A stretch of DNA of 36,468 nucleotides from Flavobacteriaceae bacterium (GTDB lineage Bacteria > Bacteroidota > Bacteroidia > Flavobacteriales > Flavobacteriaceae), in assembly GCA_024643425.1 (NCBI GenBank), contig JAHEMY010000013.1, positions 1-36,468 on the forward strand. Reading direction: 5' to 3'. The notes beneath the pieces were generated by a model. The model saw only the letters and a list, made by a program, of their open reading frames with translations, searched no databases and was not told where the DNA came from. Both the position numbers and the translations under genes were made by a program. This document shows positions 24,974-33,689 of this stretch, piece by piece. Position 1 is the stretch's first letter; every line of letters begins with the position of its first letter.

Positions 24974-25502
24974 TATGGAAAAATCAAACCTTGAAAAGCG
25001 ATATAACTTGGCGACTTGGATTTTATCCATTGCCATCCCGGTGGTGGTGGCGATATTATTTCGCGTGAGAATACCTAATGTAGAACCTTTAGATTTTTTA
25101 CCCCCCATTTATGCAACTTTTAACGGCATTACTTCTTTATTGCTAGTATTGGCAGTATATCAAATTAGGAATGGAAATCGGTTTTTACATGAAGTATTCA
25201 TGAAATCGGCCATCGTTTTGTCTTTATTGTTTTTAGTAATGTATGTTGCGTATCACATGACGTCAGACCCTACACCATTTGGAGGTGAGGGTTGGGTAAA
25301 GACGGTGTATTATTTTATTTTAATATCACACATTATATTGTCGGTGGCGGTGATTCCTTTCGTATTAATAACCTATATGCGTGCAGCATTAGGGAAGTTC
25401 CCACAGCACAAAAAAATAGCCAAAATCACCTTTCCAATTTGGCTCTATGTTTCTACGACCGGAGTTATAGTCTATTTAATGATTGCACCTTATTACTCTT
25501 AG
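24966..25502 (+). CDS. DUF420 family membrane protein
   Basis: 178-residue integral membrane protein with five predicted helices (about 15-32, 47-66, 79-100, 112-136 and 155-173). Family hallmark residues include ATFNGITSLLL, FLHEVFMKSAI and VAYHMTS with conserved histidines, and a later ISHIILS, suggesting metal or heme contact. As I recall, DUF420 proteins (YozB/CtaM type in Firmicutes) are required for aa3-type oxidase maturation; in Bacteroidota the family commonly sits beside SCO. ATG 24966 overlaps the SCO gene; ATG 24975 (MEKSNLEKRY) is an equally possible start. The small CxxC gene follows after 3 nt. Confidence 0.88.
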   Translation: MNNMEKSNLEKRYNLATWILSIAIPVVVAILFRVRIPNVEPLDFLPPIYATFNGITSLLLVLAVYQIRNGNRFLHEVFMKSAIVLSLLFLVMYVAYHMTSDPTPFGGEGWVKTVYYFILISHIILSVAVIPFVLITYMRAALGKFPQHKKIAKITFPIWLYVSTTGVIVYLMIAPYYS

Positions 25503-25505
25503 CCC

Positions 25506-25730
25506 ATGAAGTTTCGTTTTCTTCTACTTCTTGTTTTGTTATTCATGGCATTGCCGGCCGAAGCGCAATGCGCCATGTGTAGGGCAGTATTGGAAAACGA
25601 GGAAGGAGGAGCTGCGGCAAAGGGAATTAATAATGGAATCGTCTATTTAATGATTTTTCCTTATTTGCTTATTGGGGGTGTTGGCTATTTTATTTATCGA
25701 ATGAAACGCTCAAAGGAATCGGGTAATTAG
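25506..25730 (+). CDS. Small secreted CxxC membrane protein (74 aa), unrecognised
   Basis: I do not recognise a named family. 74 residues: a signal peptide (FRFLLLLVLLFMALPAEA), immediately followed by QCAMCRAVLENEEGG, then a single membrane helix (about 44-65, NGIVYLMIFPYLLIGGVGYF) and a short basic tail. The mature N-terminus would present CxxC right outside the membrane, compatible with metal or thiol chemistry. It is the last gene of the SCO-DUF420 unit (3-nt gap), which suggests a role in oxidase/copper assembly by association. Real gene support: codon use like neighbours, clear signal peptide and the tight spacing. Confidence 0.8.
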   Translation: MKFRFLLLLVLLFMALPAEAQCAMCRAVLENEEGGAAAKGINNGIVYLMIFPYLLIGGVGYFIYRMKRSKESGN

Positions 25731-25873
25731 TTCTAGTCCATTTGTCTTACTGTAACATTTTGAATCTTAGGCCGTCTTATACATAGACTGCACTAACCAT
25801 TTCCGCAAGTCTTAACATGAATTTCACACAAAGCAAGAGCAAACATCTTTTCTTTGTACTATATGAATTTGCT

Positions 25874-26581
25874 ATGATTGAGATAAAAGACTTACATAAA
25901 TCCTATCAAATGGGGCATAATTCCTTGCATGTACTTAAAGGAATTAGTTTTGAAGCCAAAGAAGGTGAAATGGTAGCGATTATGGGGTCCTCCGGATCAG
26001 GTAAATCTACTTTTCTAAATATTATTGGAATGTTGGATGAAGCCGATAAAGGCTCTTACCATTTGGATGGAAAACCCATAAAAAATCTAAATGAGAAGAT
26101 CGCTGCCCAATACAGGAATCAATTCTTGGGCTTTATTTTCCAATCCTTTAATCTTATCTCTTATAAATCTGCTCTCGACAATGTTTCAATGCCTTTGTAC
26201 TATCAGGGCGTGAAGCGAAGTTTGCGAACCGAGAAAGCCATGCATTATCTTGAAAAAGTAGGGTTAGCCGATTGGGCAACACATTTACCCAGCGAATTAT
26301 CAGGAGGACAAAAACAGCGTGTGGCCATTGCTCGCGCCTTGGCGAGTGATCCTAAAGTTCTATTAGCCGATGAACCTACCGGAGCTTTGGATTCAACCAC
26401 ATCTTACGAGGTAATGGAACTTATCCAAGGAATAAACGATGAAGGAAAAACGATACTATGTGTGACCCATGAAGATGATATTGCACACATGTGTAAGCGA
26501 ATCGTTCATTTAAAAGACGGATTAATTATTAACGATAATCCCGTGGTCCAAGTTAAAGCTAAGAAGAGCGAGTATGTTTAG
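25874..26581 (+). CDS. ABC transporter ATP-binding protein (MacB/LolD type)
   Basis: Cytoplasmic ATPase of a MacB-like ABC system, 235 residues from ATG 25874 ([14 protein letters not shown]). The in-frame ATG at 25817 would add 19 residues with no family similarity. Walker [10 protein letters not shown] (about 40-48), Q-loop FQSF, ABC signature [15 protein letters not shown] (about 142-156), Walker [14 protein letters not shown] (about 163-175) and the switch His in CVTHEDD. It starts the efflux operon: the first permease gene overlaps it by 8 nt. A TTTCTTTG box at 25849-25856 is a weak promoter candidate. Confidence 0.94.
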   Translation: MIEIKDLHKSYQMGHNSLHVLKGISFEAKEGEMVAIMGSSGSGKSTFLNIIGMLDEADKGSYHLDGKPIKNLNEKIAAQYRNQFLGFIFQSFNLISYKSALDNVSMPLYYQGVKRSLRTEKAMHYLEKVGLADWATHLPSELSGGQKQRVAIARALASDPKVLLADEPTGALDSTTSYEVMELIQGINDEGKTILCVTHEDDIAHMCKRIVHLKDGLIINDNPVVQVKAKKSEYV

Positions 26582-27818
26582 TATTGAACGCTGGCAAGAA
26601 ATATTTGAAACCCTTCAGAAGAATAAGTTACGCACCTTTCTAACGGGACTGTCTGTTGCATCCGGAATTTTTATTTTAGTGATTCTATTGGGATTCAGCA
26701 CCGGAATTCAAAAAGGTGTAAAATCACAATTTGAGGAAGACGCAACCAATCGAATTTCAATTTGGGCAGGAACTACAACGAAAGGATATAAAGGCTTGAA
26801 TCCGGGCCGAAATATTCAATTAAAAAATGCTGACTTTGAAGAAATGAGTCGGAAGTACGACGACAATCTTGAGTACCGTACTTCGATATATTCTATCTGG
26901 GGTGGAACCATAAACTATAAAAATCAAACCGGAAATTATCGCGTTGAAGGAGCCTTTCCCGATCAACAATTTATCGAAAATGAATCCATGGTTGCCGGCA
27001 GATTTGTGAATCAGAACGACATGGACAACACTGAAAAGGTTGCGGTGATCGGAAACCAAGTGAAACTAGACATCTTTAAAGAAGAAGAGGCGGTAGGGAA
27101 GAGCATTGAAATTATGGGAATCAATTTTGTAGTGGTGGGAGTGTATTCAGACCCGGGAGGTACAAGAGAGGAGACTAGAGTCTTTATACCCTTAACTACT
27201 GCCCAAAAAGCATTTAATGCTGGTGATAAGGTGCGATCCATTGCTTATACGGTTAAAATGAGTGACAATTTTGATGAAGCAGTGGCACTTTCGGCAGCAC
27301 TTTCAAAAAATATGGATAACGACATTCGAACCAAACATTTCATTGCGCCCGACGACAGGAGTGCAGTACGCGTTTGGGATACCCTAGAAGAAGCAAAAAA
27401 GATCTATACGCTATTAGACACTATTCGAGCCGTATTTTGGTTTGTGGGAATAGGAACTATTATTGCCGGAATCGTAGGGGTGAGCAACATCATGCTTATT
27501 GTGGTAAAAGAGCGCACCAAAGAAATTGGAATTCGTAAGGCAATTGGAGCCCTTCCTTCATCTATTGTGGGAATGATTTTACAAGAAGCTATTTTTATCA
27601 CAGCCATCGCTGGTTTTACCGGGCTTTTTCTTGGTGTTGGTCTTCTGGAATTAGTAAGCCCCATGGTGAATAGCGACTTCATTAAATTCCCTCAAGTCGA
27701 TTTTAATACGGCCATCACTACCGTAATAATTTTGATTGTTGCTGGAGCATTCGCTGGATTCATTCCTGCACGAAGAGCAGCGAATATTAAACCTATTGAA
27801 GCCTTAAGAGACGAATAA
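26574..27818 (+). CDS. ABC transporter permease, FtsX/MacB family (first copy)
   Basis: 414-residue inner-membrane permease with MacB topology: one N-terminal helix (about 19-42, FLTGLSVASGIFILVILLGF), a large periplasmic MacB_PCD domain (about 45-280), then three C-terminal helices (about 283-307, 335-360 and 375-397). Conserved cytoplasmic FtsX loop VKERTKEIGIRKAIGA (about 311-326) and ending PARRAANIKPIEALRDE. Unlike canonical MacB, the ATPase is on a separate polypeptide. Start overlaps the ATPase gene; a second paralogous permease follows after 1 nt, so a heterodimer is likely. Confidence 0.93.
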   Translation: MFSIERWQEIFETLQKNKLRTFLTGLSVASGIFILVILLGFSTGIQKGVKSQFEEDATNRISIWAGTTTKGYKGLNPGRNIQLKNADFEEMSRKYDDNLEYRTSIYSIWGGTINYKNQTGNYRVEGAFPDQQFIENESMVAGRFVNQNDMDNTEKVAVIGNQVKLDIFKEEEAVGKSIEIMGINFVVVGVYSDPGGTREETRVFIPLTTAQKAFNAGDKVRSIAYTVKMSDNFDEAVALSAALSKNMDNDIRTKHFIAPDDRSAVRVWDTLEEAKKIYTLLDTIRAVFWFVGIGTIIAGIVGVSNIMLIVVKERTKEIGIRKAIGALPSSIVGMILQEAIFITAIAGFTGLFLGVGLLELVSPMVNSDFIKFPQVDFNTAITTVIILIVAGAFAGFIPARRAANIKPIEALRDE

Positions 27819-27819
27819 T

Positions 27820-29079
27820 ATGTTTAGCAGAGACCGTTGGAATGAAATATTAGAAGCACTCAATGCAAATAGGTTTAGAACCTTACTTACCGCTTTTGGG
27901 GTATTTTGGGGTATTTTTATTCTCGTTATTTTATTGGCGCTTACCAATGGTCTGAAGAATGGGGTAAAAGCAGATTTTGGTGATTTTGCTACCAATTCTA
28001 TCTTTATGTGGTCGCAACAAACGTCGATGCCTTTTAAAGGTTTTTCAAAAGGAAGAAGATTCAATTTCAAAATTCAGGACGTTGACATCTTAAAGGAAAA
28101 AATCCCAGAACTTAAATACGTCTCACCAAGAAATCAATTAGGGGGTTACCGTGGAGCGAATAACGTTACTCGAAATGAAAAAACAGGGGCTTATAATGTC
28201 TATGGTGATTATCCGGAATACATCAATCAAGAGCCTTTGGAAATTCTATCCGGACGCTTTTTAAGTTATTCAGACATCCAAGAAAAACGAAAAGTGGCAA
28301 TTATTGGTCAGGATGTGGTAAAAGGTTTATATGATAGAAATGAAGAACCTCTAAGCACCTACATAAAGATTAATGGTATCAACTTTATGGTGATTGGCAC
28401 TTTCAAAAAGAGCAATAGCCAGGGGGATCAGGAAGAAGATGCGAATACGATATTTATTCCATTCACCACCTTTTCCCAGGCCTTCAATTATGGTGAAGAT
28501 GTGGGTTGGATGGCCATTACAGCTACAGACAATGTGAGCATCACTCAAATTAAACCTGAAATCATGTCGATCATGCGGGAGTTAAGAAGCGTCCATCCGG
28601 ACGATGAACGCGCGATTGGCCACTTTGATTTGTCTGAGCAATTCGCACGCATTATGGGACTTTTCTCCATTTTAACTTTTGTGGGTTATTTTGTGGGGGC
28701 CTTGGTCTTACTATCAGGAGTGATTGGAATAAGCAATATCATGCTAATTGTTGTAAAAGAAAGGACCAAAGAAATTGGTGTTCGACGAGCCATTGGAGCG
28801 AGTCCGTGGAATATAAGACTTCAGATTTTACAAGAATCAATGGTACTAACCATTATTTCCGGAATGGTTGGAATTGCATTTGCCGCAGGAATTATCTGGA
28901 TTCTGAATTCAATTTTGGATCAAGTTGGACCTGTTGAAAATTTTGCAAATCCTTCCGTGGGTATTGGAGTGATTATCGTCGCATTGACCATATTGATAAT
29001 TTCAGGAATTTTAGCAGGATTAATTCCTGCCACACGAGCTACCCAAATGAAGCCGGTAGACGCATTAAGATTAGATTAA
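27820..29079 (+). CDS. ABC transporter permease, FtsX/MacB family (second copy)
   Basis: 419 residues, paralogue of the preceding permease with the same layout: helix about 18-42 (TLLTAFGVFWGIFILVILLA), periplasmic domain, three C-terminal helices and the loop VKERTKEIGVRRAIGA. Begins MFSRDRWNEILEAL, closely parallel to [14 protein letters not shown] of copy one, pointing to tandem duplication. The ATG lies 1 nt past the previous stop. The MacA-like adaptor follows after 24 nt. Confidence 0.93.
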   Translation: MFSRDRWNEILEALNANRFRTLLTAFGVFWGIFILVILLALTNGLKNGVKADFGDFATNSIFMWSQQTSMPFKGFSKGRRFNFKIQDVDILKEKIPELKYVSPRNQLGGYRGANNVTRNEKTGAYNVYGDYPEYINQEPLEILSGRFLSYSDIQEKRKVAIIGQDVVKGLYDRNEEPLSTYIKINGINFMVIGTFKKSNSQGDQEEDANTIFIPFTTFSQAFNYGEDVGWMAITATDNVSITQIKPEIMSIMRELRSVHPDDERAIGHFDLSEQFARIMGLFSILTFVGYFVGALVLLSGVIGISNIMLIVVKERTKEIGVRRAIGASPWNIRLQILQESMVLTIISGMVGIAFAAGIIWILNSILDQVGPVENFANPSVGIGVIIVALTILIISGILAGLIPATRATQMKPVDALRLD

Positions 29080-29103
29080 CTAGTGAACCAATAATAACAA
29101 AAA

Positions 29104-30255
29104 ATGAAAAGAAGAGGCACCATCATAACCTTAGTGGTAATCGTTGTTTTATTTATTCTGGGTATTCGATATATCTGGATGAAAGACAGGCAAGATCCTG
29201 TTGTCTATGAAACAGATACCCCTGCAGTGGACAATGTGATTAAAAAAACAGTGGCAACCGGAAGTATTGTTCCTAAGGAAGAAGTACTCATTAAGCCAAA
29301 CATTTCAGGGATTATCGATGAAATTTTCGTTGAGGCAGGTGATGTTATTCAAACAGGGGATCTTATCGCTAAAGTGAAAGTGGTACCGAATGTGAATTCA
29401 TTGAATTCAGCAAAGAACAGCATAAATTCAGCACAGACTCAGGTCGAAACTGCTCGATTGGCTTTCGAAAGTCAGAAGAATATTTACAGCCGTCAAAAGG
29501 AACTCTTTGAAAAAGGAGTGATATCCGCAAACGAATTTGATAATGCCCAATTGGCCTATAACCAAGCCTTGCAGCGTTATAACCAAGAAAAGGTGACCTT
29601 GCAAGGGGCTCAGCAAACCTACGATATAGTAAAAACAGGAACCGCAAGTGGACTTGGTGCAGCGGCTAATACCGAAATTAGAGCGACTGTATCTGGGATG
29701 GTCCTTGATGTTCCGGTAAAAGTTGGAAATCAAGTAATCGAGTCAAATAATTTCAACGACGGAACTACCATAGCCACCTTGGCCGACGTAGGGAAGATGA
29801 TTTTTGAAGGAAAAGTGGATGAAAGTGAAGTAGGTAAAATTACCGAAAACCTGCCGCTTGAGATTACTGTAGGAGCAATCGAAAACAAGAAATTCGATGC
29901 GGTGTTGGATTACATAGCTCCAAAGGGTGTTGAAGAAAATGGAGCGATCCAATTTGAAATAAAGGGGACGTTAAGTAAAAAAGATACCACGTTTATTCGT
30001 GCCGGCTTAAGCGCCAATGCCTCGATTATTTTAGCAAGAGCCGATAGTGTACTTACTATTAAAGAAGCTCTGGTGCAATACGATCCAAAAACGCAAGCGC
30101 CTTTTGTGGAAATTGAAACCGGAGATCAGCAATTTGAGCGAAAGGATTTGGAATTGGGGATTAGTGATGGAATTATTGTTGAAATAAAGCAGGGGGTTAG
30201 TAAAGACGACAAGATTAAAGTTTGGAATCAAATTACCAAGCCACAACAGTATTAA
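29104..30255 (+). CDS. MacA-like periplasmic adaptor (membrane fusion protein), first copy
   Basis: 383 residues: N-terminal membrane anchor (about 6-23, TIITLVVIVVLFILGIRY), biotinyl/lipoyl-like halves (GIIDEIFVEAGDVIQTGDLIAKV near 62-85, and EIRATVSGMVLDVPVKVGNQV later), a helical coiled-coil hairpin between them (about 95-180, rich in Gln/Asn/Ala), and beta-barrel and membrane-proximal domains. Bridges the inner-membrane transporter to a TolC-like channel. Lies between the permeases and the TolC-family gene, and a second adaptor follows TolC. Confidence 0.93.
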   Translation: MKRRGTIITLVVIVVLFILGIRYIWMKDRQDPVVYETDTPAVDNVIKKTVATGSIVPKEEVLIKPNISGIIDEIFVEAGDVIQTGDLIAKVKVVPNVNSLNSAKNSINSAQTQVETARLAFESQKNIYSRQKELFEKGVISANEFDNAQLAYNQALQRYNQEKVTLQGAQQTYDIVKTGTASGLGAAANTEIRATVSGMVLDVPVKVGNQVIESNNFNDGTTIATLADVGKMIFEGKVDESEVGKITENLPLEITVGAIENKKFDAVLDYIAPKGVEENGAIQFEIKGTLSKKDTTFIRAGLSANASIILARADSVLTIKEALVQYDPKTQAPFVEIETGDQQFERKDLELGISDGIIVEIKQGVSKDDKIKVWNQITKPQQY

Positions 30256-30328
30256 CATATCCTAATTATTTGGGATAATCTGTAACACTTTAAACAAACT
30301 AAAGACCAATTTAGCAACCAGTTCAATT

Positions 30329-31660
30329 ATGAAGAAAATAGGTTTTATTATAATATTTTTAAGCTTAGGGCTTTCCCTTCAGGCACAAACAAAAATGTGG
30401 ACCCTGCGCGAATGTGTGGAATATGCGCTTGAAAATAACATTTCGGTGAAACAAAGCTTGCTCGATCTCGATGCAACCCAAGCCGATAAACTAGCAGCCA
30501 TTGGAAATTTTATTCCAAGCATCAATGGATCTTCCACTTACTCGAAGAATACAGGGGCGAATATTAACCCGGTGACCAACGTTTTCGAAAACGAATCGTT
30601 TAATTCGGTGACGATGGGGATCAATTCTGGATTAACGCTTTTTGATGGCCTACGAAACGTGCGAGAACTACAGCGGGCAAAAATTTCTAAGCTATCTGCT
30701 CAGTATCGATTGTCAAAAATGAAAGACGATATTTCATTATTTGTGGCCAATGCATTTCTCCAAATTTTAACGAACAAAGCCAACTTAGAAGTACTTCAAT
30801 CACAAAATGCTGTGACACAAGAGCAAATAACCCGAACGCAAGAATTGGTCGATGCGGGTGTTTTACCAAAAGGTGACTTATTGGAAATACAAGCAACAGA
30901 TGCAACCGAAAAGCAAAGCATCGTAGTGGCAGAGAATGCAGTGCAGATAAGCCGAATAAATTTGGCACAATTGTTATTAGTCCCAGATTATGAAAACTTT
31001 GATGTGATGGATGAAGGCTATGAAATTATTGATGAAGGAATTTCGGCCAAAACCATTGGTGAAATTATTCAAAACGCCAAGGAAAATCGTTCGGAGGTTA
31101 AAGTAGCACAAGCTAATTTGGAGCTCGCTGAAAAAGATTTGCAGATTGCACGATCCGCATATTATCCAACGGTAAATGCCTTCTTTAGCTACAACACACG
31201 ATTTTCCAATCCGGATTTCTTGGATCGAGGATTTGTGGATCAATTATGGCAAAATGATGGTACCGGCTATGGATTACAGTTAAACATTCCCGTTTTAAAT
31301 GGTTTTTCAACTCGGAGCAATGTGATTCGAAATAAAATCAATATCGAAAGAAGCAAGTTTCAACTAGAGCAAACAAAATTGGATTTGGAGTCCACCATTT
31401 ACCAAGCTTATGTAGACGCAAAAGGAGCCTATAAATCGTTTGAAGCAGCTGAGAAAGCGCTTGAATCGCAAGAGCTAGCATATGATTATGCTAAGGAACG
31501 ATACGATGTTGGACTTACGAATGCCTTCGATTTTAGTCAATCAAAAACTCGATTCGACAATGCGAAAATAGAAGCGAATCGCACAAAATATGACTATATA
31601 TTCAAACTAAAAGTACTGGAATTGTATTTTGGTATTCCGGCAACGGAACTTAAGTTTTAA
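30329..31660 (+). CDS. TolC-family outer-membrane efflux protein
   Basis: 443 residues with a signal peptide (KIGFIIIFLSLGLSLQAQ) and two internally repeated outer-membrane efflux protein halves: first about 25-215, second about 225-440. Typical features: LRECVEYALENNISVKQS, ELVDAGVLPKGDLLEIQATD, NAKENRSEVKVAQANLELAEKDLQIARSAYYP (in separate stretches), YDVGLTNAFDFSQSKT. It should trimerise into an outer-membrane channel with a periplasmic tunnel. It has a 73-nt gap upstream, the longest in this operon, with only a weak TATCC/GGATA inverted repeat; the second adaptor begins 5 nt after its stop. Confidence 0.94.
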   Translation: MKKIGFIIIFLSLGLSLQAQTKMWTLRECVEYALENNISVKQSLLDLDATQADKLAAIGNFIPSINGSSTYSKNTGANINPVTNVFENESFNSVTMGINSGLTLFDGLRNVRELQRAKISKLSAQYRLSKMKDDISLFVANAFLQILTNKANLEVLQSQNAVTQEQITRTQELVDAGVLPKGDLLEIQATDATEKQSIVVAENAVQISRINLAQLLLVPDYENFDVMDEGYEIIDEGISAKTIGEIIQNAKENRSEVKVAQANLELAEKDLQIARSAYYPTVNAFFSYNTRFSNPDFLDRGFVDQLWQNDGTGYGLQLNIPVLNGFSTRSNVIRNKINIERSKFQLEQTKLDLESTIYQAYVDAKGAYKSFEAAEKALESQELAYDYAKERYDVGLTNAFDFSQSKTRFDNAKIEANRTKYDYIFKLKVLELYFGIPATELKF

Positions 31661-31665
31661 CACTC

Positions 31666-32946
31666 ATGAAAAAAAAGACTCTTATTTGGATTATTATTGC
31701 GTTTGTTGCGCTCATCATCCTGCTTGTTGTTTGGAAAAAAATGTTTGGAAAGGATAGTAATGAACGAGAAGTCCAAGTCGCTAAAATTGAATTGCTAGAT
31801 ATTACAGAAACGGTAGCCGCTACCGGTAAAATTCAGCCGGAAATTGAAGTAATGCTTTCTTCGGAAGTGTCCGGGGAAATTATCGAACTACCTGTCAAGG
31901 AAGGGCAATTGGTGGAAAAAGGAGATTTGCTGGTTAAAATCAATCCCGATTTAATTCAATCAGCTTTAAGTCAAGCTCAAGCAGGGCTTCAAAATTCAAG
32001 AGCTCAATTGGCACAAGCAACCGCCTCATTAAAAAATGCTGAATTAAATTATAATCGAAATAAAACCTTGTATGAAAGAGGGGTGATTTCAAAAAGTGAA
32101 TGGGATAGGATTGTGGCCGATTTTGAAATGGCTCAGGCAAATAAAGAATCTGCCTATTATAGCGTGCAAAGTGCTGCTGCCAATGTAAAACAAACACAGG
32201 ACAACTTAACGCGTACGTCCATATATGCTCCGATGTCCGGAACCATATCCAAGCTCTCTGTTGAGTTAGGAGAACGTGTTGTTGGAACCGCTCAAATGGC
32301 GGGGACCGAAATTGTTAGGGTAGCGAACTTGTCCAACATGGAGGTTGAGGTAGATGTAAATGAAAACGATATTGTTAAGGTGCAGATTGGTGATTCAACG
32401 ATCGTTGAAGTCGACGCTTATTTAAAAAGAGAGTTTAAAGGAGTTGTGACCGAAATTGCTAATTCGGCTGAAACAGCGCTTTCTGCAGACCAGGTAACCA
32501 ATTTTAAGGTGAAGGTGCGAATCCTTTCTAGCTCTTATAGTGACCTCACCGCAGGAAAACCGGATAGTTATTCTCCATTCCGCCCGGGAATGACAGCCAC
32601 AGTAGATATTATTACCGAAAGTAGAAACAACATTGTAGGTGTGCCTATTAGTTCGGTGGTGATTAAAACGGATACGACCAATGCAAAGAAAGATTTTACC
32701 GTGAAGAAGGAGGACAATGTGTCCGATGAAAAATTTGAATGCGTGTTTGTGAATGAAGGCGGAATTGCAAAATTAAGAGTTGTAGAAACAGGAATTCAAG
32801 ACGATAGTAATATCGAGATTACTTCAGGTTTGAAAGAGGGCGAGGTTGTCATTACCGGGCCCTATAATACCGTGACTAAGATTTTGGAGCCAGGAGATAA
32901 AGTAGCTGAAGAATCTAAAGAAAAATCAAAAGAGGAAATAGAATAA
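31666..32946 (+). CDS. MacA-like periplasmic adaptor (membrane fusion protein), second copy
   Basis: 426 residues: N-terminal anchor (about 5-24, LIWIIIAFVALIILLVVWKK), lipoyl-like motif (GEIIELPVKEGQLVEKGDLL), coiled-coil hairpin (about 100-180), second lipoyl half (YAPMSGTISKLSVELGERVVG), beta-barrel domain (VEVDVNENDIVKVQIG) and a highly charged Glu/Lys C-terminal tail. Longer than the first adaptor by about 40 residues and only moderately similar. Its TAA overlaps the tsaB ATG by one base. Confidence 0.93.
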   Translation: MKKKTLIWIIIAFVALIILLVVWKKMFGKDSNEREVQVAKIELLDITETVAATGKIQPEIEVMLSSEVSGEIIELPVKEGQLVEKGDLLVKINPDLIQSALSQAQAGLQNSRAQLAQATASLKNAELNYNRNKTLYERGVISKSEWDRIVADFEMAQANKESAYYSVQSAAANVKQTQDNLTRTSIYAPMSGTISKLSVELGERVVGTAQMAGTEIVRVANLSNMEVEVDVNENDIVKVQIGDSTIVEVDAYLKREFKGVVTEIANSAETALSADQVTNFKVKVRILSSSYSDLTAGKPDSYSPFRPGMTATVDIITESRNNIVGVPISSVVIKTDTTNAKKDFTVKKEDNVSDEKFECVFVNEGGIAKLRVVETGIQDDSNIEITSGLKEGEVVITGPYNTVTKILEPGDKVAEESKEKSKEEIE

Positions 32947-33605
32947 TGGCAAAAATACTTTGCTTAGAAACAGCAACGACTAATTGCTCAGTAGCGCTTT
33001 CGATCAACGGGAGCGTTGCTGCATTTAAGGAAGATAATAGTCAAAGTTTCTCCCACGCGGAACGATTGCACACCTTTATTTCCGAAGTTTTATCCATGGC
33101 AAATATAGAATTCAGTGAATTGGATGCCGTGGCCATTAGCAAAGGTCCGGGATCTTACACGGGATTGCGCATTGGGGTTTCTGCAGCAAAGGGACTGTGC
33201 TTTTCGTTGGACATTCCATTAATTTCGGTTTCTACATTACAATCTTTGGCCAATCAAGTTACAGAGGAATCTAATTTTGTAGTTCCTATGTTAGATGCCA
33301 GGCGCATGGAAGTGTATGCAGCTGTTTTCAATGAACAGAAGGAATTTGTACGCAATACTAAGGCTGAAATTCTCGACAAAGAGTCCTACAGTGATTATTT
33401 GGATCTAGGAAAGGTTATTTTTATTGGAAATGGAGTTGATAAATTTCAGGAACTGTGTGCCCATCCAAATGCCATTTATTTAAGCGATTTGTTGCCTTCT
33501 GCAATACAAATGGTTCCCTTAGCTGAAGAAAAATTTAGAGAAGCTAATTTTGAAAATGTAGCTTATTTTGAGCCTTACTATCTTAAAGATTTCGTGAAAT
33601 CGTAA
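32946..33605 (+). CDS. tsaB: tRNA threonylcarbamoyladenosine biosynthesis protein TsaB
   Basis: Inactive ASKHA-fold partner of TsaD in the synthesis of t6A37 in tRNAs that read ANN codons; essential in most bacteria. 219 residues, normal length. Hallmarks: ILCLETATTNCSVAL at 4-18, SHAERLH at 35-41, AISKGPGSYTGLRIGVSAAKG (about 63-83) and DARRMEVYA (about 118-126). It overlaps the adaptor stop by one base, so it may be translated from the efflux transcript. A hairpin follows the stop. Confidence 0.95.
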   Translation: MAKILCLETATTNCSVALSINGSVAAFKEDNSQSFSHAERLHTFISEVLSMANIEFSELDAVAISKGPGSYTGLRIGVSAAKGLCFSLDIPLISVSTLQSLANQVTEESNFVVPMLDARRMEVYAAVFNEQKEFVRNTKAEILDKESYSDYLDLGKVIFIGNGVDKFQELCAHPNAIYLSDLLPSAIQMVPLAEEKFREANFENVAYFEPYYLKDFVKS

Positions 33606-33632
33606 GGAATTTTGTCAATACACCATAGGGTG

Positions 33633-33668
33633 AAAAAAAAAGGACATCAATCTAACGTCAATGTCCTT
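33633..33668 (-). terminator. Terminator between tsaB and the convergent secreted protein gene
   Basis: AAGGACAT (33640-33647) and ATGTCCTT (33661-33668), 13-nt loop. On the minus strand the stem is followed by a run of nine T's (A's at 33633-33641), so it best ends the 33690-34379 gene and may also help stop tsaB transcripts. Confidence 0.7.
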
Positions 33669-33689
33669 AAATTACCAATATAATGTAGG

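Noticed and set aside
25817-25873. Earlier in-frame ATG for the ABC ATPase
   Set aside because: Would add 19 residues before the usual start of the nucleotide-binding domain ([11 protein letters not shown]).
25874-32946. Acquired antibiotic efflux island
   Set aside because: No mobility genes or composition break; gene order looks like chromosomal Bacteroidota MacAB-type operons.
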